A program made the position numbers and the translations under genes. 14,604 nucleotides of DNA from positions 1 to 14,604 of the forward strand of contig DASPFV010000058.1 in assembly GCA_035620975.1 (NCBI GenBank), in the 5' to 3' direction. Position 1 is the first letter of the stretch, and each line of letters begins with the position of its first letter. The DNA comes from DASPFV01 sp035620975. GTDB taxonomy: Bacteria > Acidobacteriota > Vicinamibacteria > Vicinamibacterales > 2-12-FULL-66-21. Shown here piece by piece: positions 1 through 6,122 of the stretch. The notes beneath the pieces are model-generated. The model searched no databases, had not been told where the DNA came from, and saw only the letters and a program-made list of their open reading frames with translations.

Positions 1-1116
1 TCCGTTGCGCAGGACCTCCAGCGAGACGTCGGAGCCCGGCTTCGTGCCCGCGATCCGGTTCCGGAGCGCGTTGCTGTCGGCCAGTTTCTCGCCGTTCAGC
101 ATCGTCACGACGTCGCCCCGGCGCAGGCCGGCGCGCTCTGCCGCGCTGCCCGCCTCGACGCTGCTCACGAGGGCGCCGGAGACGTCGTTCAGCCCGAGGC
201 TCGCCGCGATGTCGGCCGTCACGTTCTGGACCGTCACGCCGAGCTTCCCGCGGCTCACGCGGCCTTCGGTCTTGAGCTGCTCCATCACGTTCTTCGCCAT
301 GTTGGACGGGATGGCGAAGCCGAGGCCGATGTTGCCGCCGGTGGGCGTCAGGATCTGCGAGTTGACGCCGATCAGCTCCCCTTTGAGATTGACGAGCGCG
401 CCGCCCGAGTTGCCCTGGTTGATGGGCGCGTCGGTCTGCAGGAAGTCCTCGTAGCTGCCGTCGCCCACGCCGGTCGCCCGGCCGCGCGCGCCGATGATCC
501 CCATCGTGACGGTCTGACCGACGCCGAGGGGATTGCCGATCGCCAGCACCACGTCGCCGACGCTTGCGCGGTTCGAGTCGCCAATCGGCAGCGTGGGCAG
601 ATTGTTCGCGTCGATCTTCAGCAGGGCCAGATCGCTCGCAGGATCGGTGCCCACGACCTCGGCGTCGAACGCGCGCCGGTCGGTGAGCTCGACGCGCACG
701 CGCTCGGCTCCGTCGATCACGTGGTTGTTCGTCAGGATGTAGCCGTCGGCCGAGGTGATCACGCCCGAGCCCAGGCCGGACTGTCGAGGCGCCCGCGGCG
801 CCTGCGGGAACTGGAACCGCCGGCCGAAGAACTCGCGGAGCAGCGGGTCGTCCGGCATCTGGGTCGGCACGATGGCGGCGCGTTTGTCGACGCGGACCGT
901 CACGACGGCCGGCGCCGCGCTGTTCACGATGCCGGCATAAGAGATGGCCGGGACGGCGGCATCCGGCGGGCTCGACGTAACCGTCGGGGCCGCGGCCACG
1001 ACCGCTTCGGGCGACTGGGACTGTCCGATGCCGTAGCCGGTCAGGGCGACCAGCGCCAGGACCGCCGCGCCTCGGCCGGCGCGCCACAACAGCGGACGGG
1101 ACTGCAGGTTGAACAT
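1..1116 (-). CDS. Do/HtrA-family periplasmic serine protease (DegQ/DegP-like), 3' end outside window
   Basis: This is an envelope quality-control protease that degrades or refolds misfolded exported proteins. The first 372 codons are present and the frame is open to the window edge. An N-terminal hydrophobic segment (about residues 15-30) is a signal peptide or membrane anchor. The trypsin-like domain follows with the full catalytic triad: His132 in NNHVIDG, Asp162 in SDLALLKI and Ser237 in QGNSGGAL. A PDZ domain starts near residue 285 (GKLGVTVQN) and includes AGLRRGDVVTMLNG. The missing part should be the rest of PDZ1 and possibly PDZ2. The ATG at 1116 is chosen because AAGGAG lies 9 bases upstream. 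The gene lies 186 bases behind the two-component genes and its leader contains a regulator-like box cluster. The family call is firm; DegP versus DegQ cannot be decided. Confidence 0.95.
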   Translation of the reverse strand, partial: MFNLQSRPLLWRAGRGAAVLALVALTGYGIGQSQSPEAVVAAAPTVTSSPPDAAVPAISYAGIVNSAAPAVVTVRVDKRAAIVPTQMPDDPLLREFFGRRFQFPQAPRAPRQSGLGSGVITSADGYILTNNHVIDGAERVRVELTDRRAFDAEVVGTDPASDLALLKIDANNLPTLPIGDSNRASVGDVVLAIGNPLGVGQTVTMGIIGARGRATGVGDGSYEDFLQTDAPINQGNSGGALVNLKGELIGVNSQILTPTGGNIGLGFAIPSNMAKNVMEQLKTEGRVSRGKLGVTVQNVTADIAASLGLNDVSGALVSSVEAGSAAERAGLRRGDVVTMLNGEKLADSNALRNRIAGTKPGSDVSLEVLRNG

Positions 1117-1125
1117 GAATTCTGA

Positions 1126-1131
1126 CTCCTT
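1126..1131 (-). promoter_or_regulatory. Ribosome binding site of the htrA-like gene
   Basis: The minus strand reads AAGGAG, 9 bases before the ATG at 1116. It is a near-consensus Shine-Dalgarno sequence and fixes the start of the protease. Confidence 0.75.
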
Positions 1132-1173
1132 GGTTGACGGCGTGCCCTCGGGCAGCCGGGTCGATCTCGGTCT

Positions 1174-1187
1174 CCTGCCCGGGCAGG
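1174..1187. promoter_or_regulatory. 14-bp perfect palindrome in the htrA leader
   Basis: CCTGCCCGGGCAGG is a perfect palindrome with no spacer, 58 bases upstream of the htrA start codon. It could be an operator for a dimeric regulator or fold weakly in the mRNA leader. It may also be chance in GC-rich DNA. No specific binding protein is recognised. Confidence 0.3.
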
Positions 1188-1234
1188 TGGCCCGGGGCTT
1201 CGATAGGTAAGACGACGGTCAGCCTTGCAGATGG

Positions 1235-1263
1235 ATTACCTGGACATTACAACCGTGTAATGT
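1235..1263. promoter_or_regulatory. Three ATTAC half-sites in 11-bp register, candidate OmpR-family operator of htrA
   Basis: ATTAC occurs at 1235-1239 and 1246-1250, and its inverse GTAAT at 1257-1261, so each half-site starts exactly 11 bp after the previous one. The last two form a perfect inverted repeat, ACATTAC-N6-GTAATGT (1244-1263). OmpR/PhoB-family regulators bind half-sites repeated at 10-11 bp on one face of the helix. The cluster lies just after the kinase stop codon and 119-145 bases upstream of the htrA start. Its likely ligand is the response regulator encoded at 2732-3415. That assignment is inferred from proximity and architecture. Confidence 0.6.
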
Positions 1264-1302
1264 TCGCGGCTCGCGGCTCGCTTCCTCGCTGAATTGGGGG
1301 AC

Positions 1303-2739
1303 TCATCCCTCGTGGGTGCCGCGCTCGGGTAACTGTTCCGCAGGTCCACCCGGAAGGGTCACGGTGAAGGTGGAGCCCTGGCCCGCGCTGGTGCGCACGT
1401 CCACCGTGCCTCCGTGGGCCGAGACGATTGCCCGGACCAGGCTCAGCCCGAGCCCGAGTCCCCGCTCCGCGCGGCTCTGGTCGCCTCGATAGAGCCGCTC
1501 CCAGATCCGCGGGAGATCGTGCCCGGCAATCCCGGGGCCGGTGTCGGTCACCTCGAGCCGGATGACGCCGTCCGCCCGCGCCGCCGAGACCGTGACGCGG
1601 CCGCCGCCGGGCGTGTACTTGATTGCGTTGTCGACGAGGTTCGCCAGCACCTGGCGCAGCCGATCGCGGTCGGCCTGGACCGTGACGCCGGCCTCGACTG
1701 CCGTGGAGAGCGCGATCTGCCGGTCCTCGGCGACGTCCTCGTACACGCTCGCGACTTCGCGCACCAGCTCTTGCAGCGGCACGCTGGAGGTGACGAGCCG
1801 CATGGTGCCGGTCTCGGCCTCGGAGATGTCCATGAGCGTGTCGAGCATGGACAGGATGCGCTCCGACTCCTCCAGGCACGTGGAGAGCGCCTCGCGCTGC
1901 ATCCGGGGGTCGTCGGCGGCGAGCGCCCGCTCGGCCACCCCGCGGAGGCGGGTCATCGGCGTGCGCAGATCGTGCGCGACGTTGTCCAGGGCGTTGGCCA
2001 TTCCGTGGATGAGCGTGGTGATCCGGTCGAGCATCTCGTTGAACAACCCGCTGAGCTCGTCGATCGCGTCGCGCCGCGCCCGGACCGGCACCCTCGCATC
2101 GGTGGATCCGGTTCGAATGATCCCGCGCACTGCCGCGATGAGCTGCCGGATGGGGATGAGAGTGGACTGCGTGACCAGCACGCCCCCCGCGAGCCCGGCG
2201 AGCACGATCGCGATAGCGACCAGCGCCAGCACGGTGCGGAAGCGCGCGAGGAGCTGCTCGCGCGCTTCCGTGCTCTTGCCGACCTGCAGCAGCGTGCCGC
2301 CCGGGAGCCGCGCCGACGCCACTTCCAGCCGCGCGTCACCGGAGCCCGACGGCGCCTGTTCCCATGCGCCCTGGCGCCCGCGAAGCCCGCTGACGTCGAA
2401 GTCGCTCCACTCGGGCGGCATGCTGAAGAACAGCGTCTCCGTTCCGGCGCGCACCACCCGGACGAACAGGCGCTCGTGCCGGCCGGAGCGCTGCTCGATC
2501 TCGACCGCTCGCGCCAGGGCTGGCAGCCCGCCGGTGGCATAGCGCTCCGAGTACTCCCGCAGCGTCGACACCACGATCTGCCGGTCGCGTTCCGCGAGCG
2601 ACGAGGCCAGGAGCGTGTAGGTGAGGAGGATGATCGCCAGTGAGCTGGCCACGAAGACCGCCGCGTACCACAGCGCCAGCCGCAAGCCGAAGCCGCCCGC
2701 CCGCAGCGGCTCGACGGGAGAGGCCGGCCGTTCAGCCAC
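1303..2739 (-). CDS. Two-component sensor histidine kinase (HAMP-HisKA-HATPase)
   Basis: This is an inner-membrane sensor that autophosphorylates and passes phosphate to the adjacent response regulator. It has 478 residues: TM1 about 19-47, a periplasmic domain of about 120 residues, TM2 about 167-190, HAMP about 190-240, a HisKA H-box with phospho-acceptor His256 (NVAHDLRTPMTRLRG), and a HATPase domain with N-box N367/N371 (NLVDNAIKYTPGGG), G1 box DTGPGIA at 399-405 and G2 box GLGLGLS near 427. All catalytic motifs are intact. The GTG start at 2739 overlaps the end of the regulator gene by 8 bases, which implies translational coupling. The layout resembles heavy-metal and envelope-stress kinases (CusS type), but the signal sensed cannot be read from the sequence. 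Confidence 0.95.
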   Translation of the reverse strand: MAERPASPVEPLRAGGFGLRLALWYAAVFVASSLAIILLTYTLLASSLAERDRQIVVSTLREYSERYATGGLPALARAVEIEQRSGRHERLFVRVVRAGTETLFFSMPPEWSDFDVSGLRGRQGAWEQAPSGSGDARLEVASARLPGGTLLQVGKSTEAREQLLARFRTVLALVAIAIVLAGLAGGVLVTQSTLIPIRQLIAAVRGIIRTGSTDARVPVRARRDAIDELSGLFNEMLDRITTLIHGMANALDNVAHDLRTPMTRLRGVAERALAADDPRMQREALSTCLEESERILSMLDTLMDISEAETGTMRLVTSSVPLQELVREVASVYEDVAEDRQIALSTAVEAGVTVQADRDRLRQVLANLVDNAIKYTPGGGRVTVSAARADGVIRLEVTDTGPGIAGHDLPRIWERLYRGDQSRAERGLGLGLSLVRAIVSAHGGTVDVRTSAGQGSTFTVTLPGGPAEQLPERGTHEG

Positions 2740-3415
2740 CCGCGGGCACCTTCAGCACGTATCCGACGCCGCGGACGGTCTGCAGCAGCTTCGGCTCGAA
2801 GTCCCGGTCGATCTTCTCCCGCAGCCGGGAGACCAGGACGTCCACCACGTTCGTGCCCGGGTTGAAGTTGTAGCCCCAGACGTGGGAGAGGATCATGGTC
2901 TTCGTGAGGACGCGCCCCTCCTTGCGCATCAGGTACTCGAGCAGGGCGAACTCCCTCGGCCGCAGGTCGATGGGGCGCCCCGCGCGCTCCGTCCGCCGCG
3001 TGAGCAGGTCGAGCGTCAGATCGCCCACCGCGAGCCGCGTGGTCTCGGCGGCGCCGCTGGCGCGCCGGATCAGCGCCTGGACCCTCGCGAGCAGCTCCGC
3101 GAAGGCGAACGGCTTCGTCAGGTAGTCGTCGCCGCCGGCCTGCAGGCCGCGCACGCGGTCGTCCACCGTGCGCCGGGCGCTCAGGATGAGGACGGGAGTC
3201 CGGATCCCTCGCGCGCGCATGTGATCGATCAGCGCCAGCCCGTCCAGCTTCGGCAGCATGACGTCGACGATGGCCGCGTCGTAGCCGCCGTCCACCGCCC
3301 TGTCGAGTCCCTGGGCGCCGTCGGCGGCGAGATCCACGGCGTAGCCGGCTTCCGACAGCCCCTGCGTCACGAACTCCGCGATGGTGGGATCGTCCTCGAC
3401 GATGAGCACCCGCAT
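2732..3415 (-). CDS. OmpR/PhoB-family response regulator (CusR/CopR-like)
   Basis: This is a DNA-binding transcription factor switched by phosphorylation from the neighbouring kinase. It has 227 residues. The receiver domain (1-115) has the acidic pair Asp8/Asp9, phospho-acceptor Asp51 (AAIVDVMLPKLDG), Ser79 and Lys101 (LTKPF). The winged-helix effector domain (about 127-222) has RPREFALLEYL, VLTKTMILSHVWGY and the recognition region NVVDVLVSRLREKID, ending in the typical TVRGVGYVL. The C-terminal signature is closest to heavy-metal-type regulators such as CusR and CopR, but metal control is not shown. The ATG at 3415 lies 14 bases after the M23 peptidase stop, so both are probably in one operon. 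Confidence 0.95.
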   Translation of the reverse strand: MRVLIVEDDPTIAEFVTQGLSEAGYAVDLAADGAQGLDRAVDGGYDAAIVDVMLPKLDGLALIDHMRARGIRTPVLILSARRTVDDRVRGLQAGGDDYLTKPFAFAELLARVQALIRRASGAAETTRLAVGDLTLDLLTRRTERAGRPIDLRPREFALLEYLMRKEGRVLTKTMILSHVWGYNFNPGTNVVDVLVSRLREKIDRDFEPKLLQTVRGVGYVLKVPAGG

Positions 3416-3429
3416 GGACGCTATTGGCC

Positions 3430-4302
3430 CTAGCGCTTCGGGGGGCGAGCTGGACCGAGCACGGCCAGGAGCGAGAGCGGGTCCACGCGGGCGCCGCCGA
3501 CGCGGACCGCCCAGTGGAGGTGCGGGCCGGTCACGCGCCCGGTCGCACCCACCTCACCCACGGCGTCCCCCTTCTTCACCAGCGTGCCCTCCTCGGCTTC
3601 GATCCGGGAGAGATGCGCGAAGAGCGAGAGCAGGCCGCCGCCGTGATCGATCACGACGGTGCCGCCGGAGTAATACAGATCGTCAGCCAGCACGACCCGG
3701 CCCGCGTTGGGCGCGCGGATGGGCGTGCCCGCCGGGCTCCGGAAGTCCGCCCCGCCGTGCTGCCCGCGGCGCTCGCCGTTGAACACGCTGTACGTGCCGA
3801 ACGCGCTGTTGGCCGCGTGCGGCACGGGCCTGACGAACGGACCCTCCCACAGGGGCTCGGATGCCAGCGTCCAGAGCTCCGCCAGCCTGCGGGCTTCGCT
3901 CGCGATGCGTTCGGCGGCTTCCGGCGGCGGCGTGACGAAGGCCGGATCGACCCGCAGCGTCCGCGTCGGAAACGTTCGCGGTGCCACGACGAGCATGTGC
4001 GTGGCCGTGGCGGAGCCGGCCTCGATGGCTACCGGATACTTTCCGGGCGTGGTGGAGACGTCGATGCCGACCAGGACCCGCCACGAGCCGGGACCCGCCT
4101 GGTGCGGCACGAGGGCGCGGCCGAACGCGTCGATCGCCAGCGACTCGGCAGGCACGCGCGTCGCGACCGTGAGGACGACGAGCTCCCCGGGCCGGACGGC
4201 GCGGGCCCGTCTCGTGACGGTGATCGCCGGCGTCTGCGAGAACACCGCGACCGTCGGCGCGGCCAGGGCGAGAATCAGGCAGAGGACGAGCTGACGCCTC
4301 AC
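3430..4302 (-). CDS. Exported M23 (LytM-type) zinc metallopeptidase
   Basis: This is a secreted peptidase predicted to cut peptidoglycan cross-links. It has 290 residues: a signal peptide (about 1-23), an N-terminal beta-rich domain (about 25-110) that may aid wall binding, and the M23 catalytic domain (about 155-275). The zinc and catalytic residues are intact: His182 and Asp186 in QHGGADFRSP, His230 in LFAHLS, and His261/His263 in TGPHLHWAVR. This points to an active enzyme and not an EnvC- or NlpD-like degenerate activator. The start is GTG; a TTGACA element is centred about 30 bases upstream. The gene leads into the regulator and kinase genes, so cell-wall turnover and envelope sensing are probably expressed together. 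Confidence 0.9.
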   Translation of the reverse strand: MRRQLVLCLILALAAPTVAVFSQTPAITVTRRARAVRPGELVVLTVATRVPAESLAIDAFGRALVPHQAGPGSWRVLVGIDVSTTPGKYPVAIEAGSATATHMLVVAPRTFPTRTLRVDPAFVTPPPEAAERIASEARRLAELWTLASEPLWEGPFVRPVPHAANSAFGTYSVFNGERRGQHGGADFRSPAGTPIRAPNAGRVVLADDLYYSGGTVVIDHGGGLLSLFAHLSRIEAEEGTLVKKGDAVGEVGATGRVTGPHLHWAVRVGGARVDPLSLLAVLGPARPPKR

Positions 4303-4307
4303 ACCTG

Positions 4308-4336
4308 TAGCGTGCCACGTTGATTCGGCGTGTCAA
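4308..4336 (-). promoter_or_regulatory. Candidate promoter for the M23-regulator-kinase operon
   Basis: On the minus strand a perfect -35 TTGACA (4336-4331) is followed after 17 bases by a poor -10, ACGCTA (4313-4308). The alternative hexamers GCTACA and TACAGG lie 19 and 21 bases away. Any of these would start transcription on or very near the GTG at 4302. The weak -10 keeps confidence low. If real, it separates M23-regulator-kinase from the genes upstream. Confidence 0.35.
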
Positions 4337-4397
4337 GGGATCAGCGGAGCCGTCGCTCTGCTCTCCGAACCGAGGGCGTCCTGCCGCGGCTCGCCGC

Positions 4398-4976
4398 TCA
4401 GTTCACCTTCCGCACCTCGTTCAGCTGAACGGGCTGCGCGGCCCAGTTCTCCAGCTGGATGACGCGGCCGCCGGGGTCCGACGTCACTTTCGTCGCTATC
4501 GAGAGCTTGCCCTCCCCCTTGCCTTCGTCGTTCAGGCGCAGCTCGATGAACGTGAAGGGGTAGTCGATGGTCCTCGGGCGGTTCGCCGCTTCCCACACGC
4601 TGATGGGGCGATCGGTCGCCAGGATGATTCGCCGGCCGCCATCCTCCCCGGGCACCTGGTGCGCGTAGCGGAGATCGTAGGCAATCGAGTCCGGGGTGCG
4701 GATCGACCCGACCGGACGCTGGTCCTGCAGCGCGCGAAGCAGGGCGTCCTGCCCGTTCTTCAGCGCTTCGAGCAGTCGCTCCCGTTCGGCATCCGTGGAC
4801 CACCGTGAGACCGCGATCTCGACCTGTGCCGTGCCGGCGACGCTGCCGGGCCCGCCCAGGCTGACGGCGAACGCCGTGAAGCGCTCGGGGCCCTCCTGGG
4901 TGTGGGGATGTTGCGCACCTGCCGGCGCGGTGGGTGCGATCGAGGCCGCCAGGGCGAAGATGGCCAGAGTGCGCAT
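4398..4976 (-). CDS. Exported protein of unknown function, 192 aa
   Basis: I do not recognise a named family. The ATG at 4976 is chosen because AAAGGAA lies 8 bases upstream and a clean signal peptide follows (residues 1-22, ending PAGAQ). An in-frame ATG at 5012 would put a non-signal leader in front. The mature protein has no cysteine or further membrane span. Features are a charged helix (TDAERERLLEALKNGQDALL, 61-80) after a beta-like stretch QVEIAVSRWS, the block ATDRPISVWEAANRPRTIDY (120-139), and a C-terminal beta-rich part (FTFIELRLN). The architecture suggests a compact periplasmic domain. It lies 39 bases after the ferritin-like gene and may share its transcript. Confidence 0.8.
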   Translation of the reverse strand: MRTLAIFALAASIAPTAPAGAQHPHTQEGPERFTAFAVSLGGPGSVAGTAQVEIAVSRWSTDAERERLLEALKNGQDALLRALQDQRPVGSIRTPDSIAYDLRYAHQVPGEDGGRRIILATDRPISVWEAANRPRTIDYPFTFIELRLNDEGKGEGKLSIATKVTSDPGGRVIQLENWAAQPVQLNEVRKVN

Positions 4977-4983
4977 CGCGGTA

Positions 4984-4990
4984 GTTCCTT
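4984..4990 (-). promoter_or_regulatory. Ribosome binding site choosing the ATG at 4976
   Basis: The minus strand reads AAAGGAA about 8 bases before the ATG at 4976. It decides between this start and an in-frame ATG 36 bases further upstream. Confidence 0.6.
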
Positions 4991-5015
4991 TCTGAGCGCC
5001 ACCGGAGTCCAATCC

Positions 5016-5714
5016 TCAGGCGGAGCGCGGCGTGCGAACCGACTGGGGGTTGACGTAACGTTCGGCCAGGAGCGTCAGCTTCTCGTCCGCGGCGCGCTCC
5101 TCTTCGAGCGTCTGCTGCAGCAGGTCCGCGGCCGGCAGGTAGCCGAGCGTCTCGGCAAAGGTCCGAGCCGTGCCGTAGCCCGCGATCTCGACGTGCTCGG
5201 CCCGCTGCGCCGTGGCAATCAGCCAGGCGTCCCGGATTTCGGGATTGACGTTCCGCTTCAGCAGCCGCTGTCCTTCCTCGACGATCCCGCTGATGCTGTC
5301 GGACGCTCCCTTTCGAGGCTTCGCCCCGATGGATCGAAACACCCGCTCCAGCCGGTCGATGTGGCCCTCGGTCTCCCGCTGGTGCTGGTCGAACGCCTGC
5401 TGCAGCTCCGGATGATGCGCCCGCGCCCGCAGCCTCTGCAGCGCCGGCACGAGCTGCTGTTCGACGGCGTACAGATCGCTGAGCTCGTGCACCAACAGCT
5501 GCTCGAGCGAACGCACCGAGCGCCGGCGGCGCGCCCACCACCAGACGGCCCCGGTTCCGGCGAGGATGGGCAGGACGGTGCCGGCCCAGCGCCGGAAGTC
5601 CAGCTGCCGCGGGTCTGCCTTCTGCAGGCGGACCCGCAGCAGCTCCAGATCGTTGTCGATGGCGCTGCGTTTCGCGCGGACGTTCTCGGCTAGGACCTCT
5701 GGGCTCGCATCCAT
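5016..5714 (-). CDS. DUF3618-like N-terminus + transmembrane helix + DUF892 (YciE/YciF) ferritin-like domain
   Basis: This 232-residue protein appears to be a membrane-tethered ferritin-like four-helix bundle. Residues 5-35 (ENVRAKRSAIDNDLELLRVR) resemble the short DUF3618 helix usually found in separate membrane proteins. A single hydrophobic helix follows (about 43-60), then RRRR, then a DUF892-like domain (about 68-222). Carboxylates that could bind a di-metal centre recur in the helices: Glu77 (HELSDLYAVEQQL), Glu114/Glu116 (RETEGHIDRLE), Glu173/Glu176 (AEHVEIAGYGT) and Glu204-206 (LEEERAADEKL). DUF892 proteins are stress-induced and of uncertain activity. The ATG at 5714 has AAGGAG 8 bases upstream and lies inside the end of the preceding gene (25-base overlap). 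Domain calls are by eye; DUF892 is firmer than the DUF3618 part. Confidence 0.88.
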   Translation of the reverse strand: MDASPEVLAENVRAKRSAIDNDLELLRVRLQKADPRQLDFRRWAGTVLPILAGTGAVWWWARRRRSVRSLEQLLVHELSDLYAVEQQLVPALQRLRARAHHPELQQAFDQHQRETEGHIDRLERVFRSIGAKPRKGASDSISGIVEEGQRLLKRNVNPEIRDAWLIATAQRAEHVEIAGYGTARTFAETLGYLPAADLLQQTLEEERAADEKLTLLAERYVNPQSVRTPRSA

Positions 5715-6079
5715 TGCATGTTCTCCTTCAAAGTGTCCACGGTGAGCCGCATGTGGCGTTCACCGGCCAGACGCCGGCGGCCCAGCAGCCCGAGCACCAG
5801 GGCCGCGATGGCCATCACGGCGCCGACGATCGCGAAGCCGCTCCAGACGGGCCACACGAGGATCTCCGAAATGGCCCACGCTGCCGCAGTCAGGAGCAGC
5901 ACGACGCTGACGATGGCGGTCACCGCGGCCGCCGCGATTGCCGCAGCAGCCGTGCCGAACCGTCTGACCTCCTCTCTCATCTCCGCCCGGGCCAGGGCGA
6001 TCTCGCCGCGTACCAGATCCTGCGCGTCCTGAATTGCCGTCTTCAGCACGTCTGCAATCGAATTGTCGTAGCCGGCCAT
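5690..6079 (-). CDS. Small two-helix membrane protein, Holin-X (phage holin superfamily III)-like
   Basis: This 129-residue protein has an amphipathic N-terminal helix (about 8-40, DVLKTAIQDAQDLVRGEIAL) followed by two membrane spans (about 44-70 and 77-99), then a basic tail. The helix and hairpin pattern is that of the PF07332-type family. Its members are mostly chromosomal envelope proteins beside DUF3618 or YqjD-like genes and not true phage holins. No phage genes are nearby, so lysis is unlikely. The ATG at 6079 is chosen for the GGGGAGG just upstream. An upstream in-frame ATG at 6154 would lie inside the BrkB gene and give a leader unlike the family. The end overlaps the ferritin-like gene by 25 bases. 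Confidence 0.85.
   Translation of the reverse strand: MAGYDNSIADVLKTAIQDAQDLVRGEIALARAEMREEVRRFGTAAAAIAAAAVTAIVSVVLLLTAAAWAISEILVWPVWSGFAIVGAVMAIAALVLGLLGRRRLAGERHMRLTVDTLKENMQWMRAQRS
5723..5728 (-). promoter_or_regulatory. Ribosome binding site of the ferritin-like gene, inside the preceding gene
   Basis: The minus strand reads AAGGAG 8 bases before the ATG at 5714. It is embedded in the last codons of the holin-like gene, so the overlap is real and not a mis-set start. Confidence 0.7.
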
Positions 6080-6122
6080 CCCTGCCTCCCCTGTGATCGC
6101 TCGTTTCCGTTCGAGCTCGTTC

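Noticed and set aside
1414..2643. Long plus-strand open frame opposite the histidine kinase
   Set aside because: The minus strand encodes every kinase motif in order; the opposite frame has none.
5690..6079. Prophage lysis cassette suggested by the holin-like gene
   Set aside because: There is no endolysin partner, phage structural gene or integrase in the window. The family is commonly chromosomal and here lies among envelope genes.
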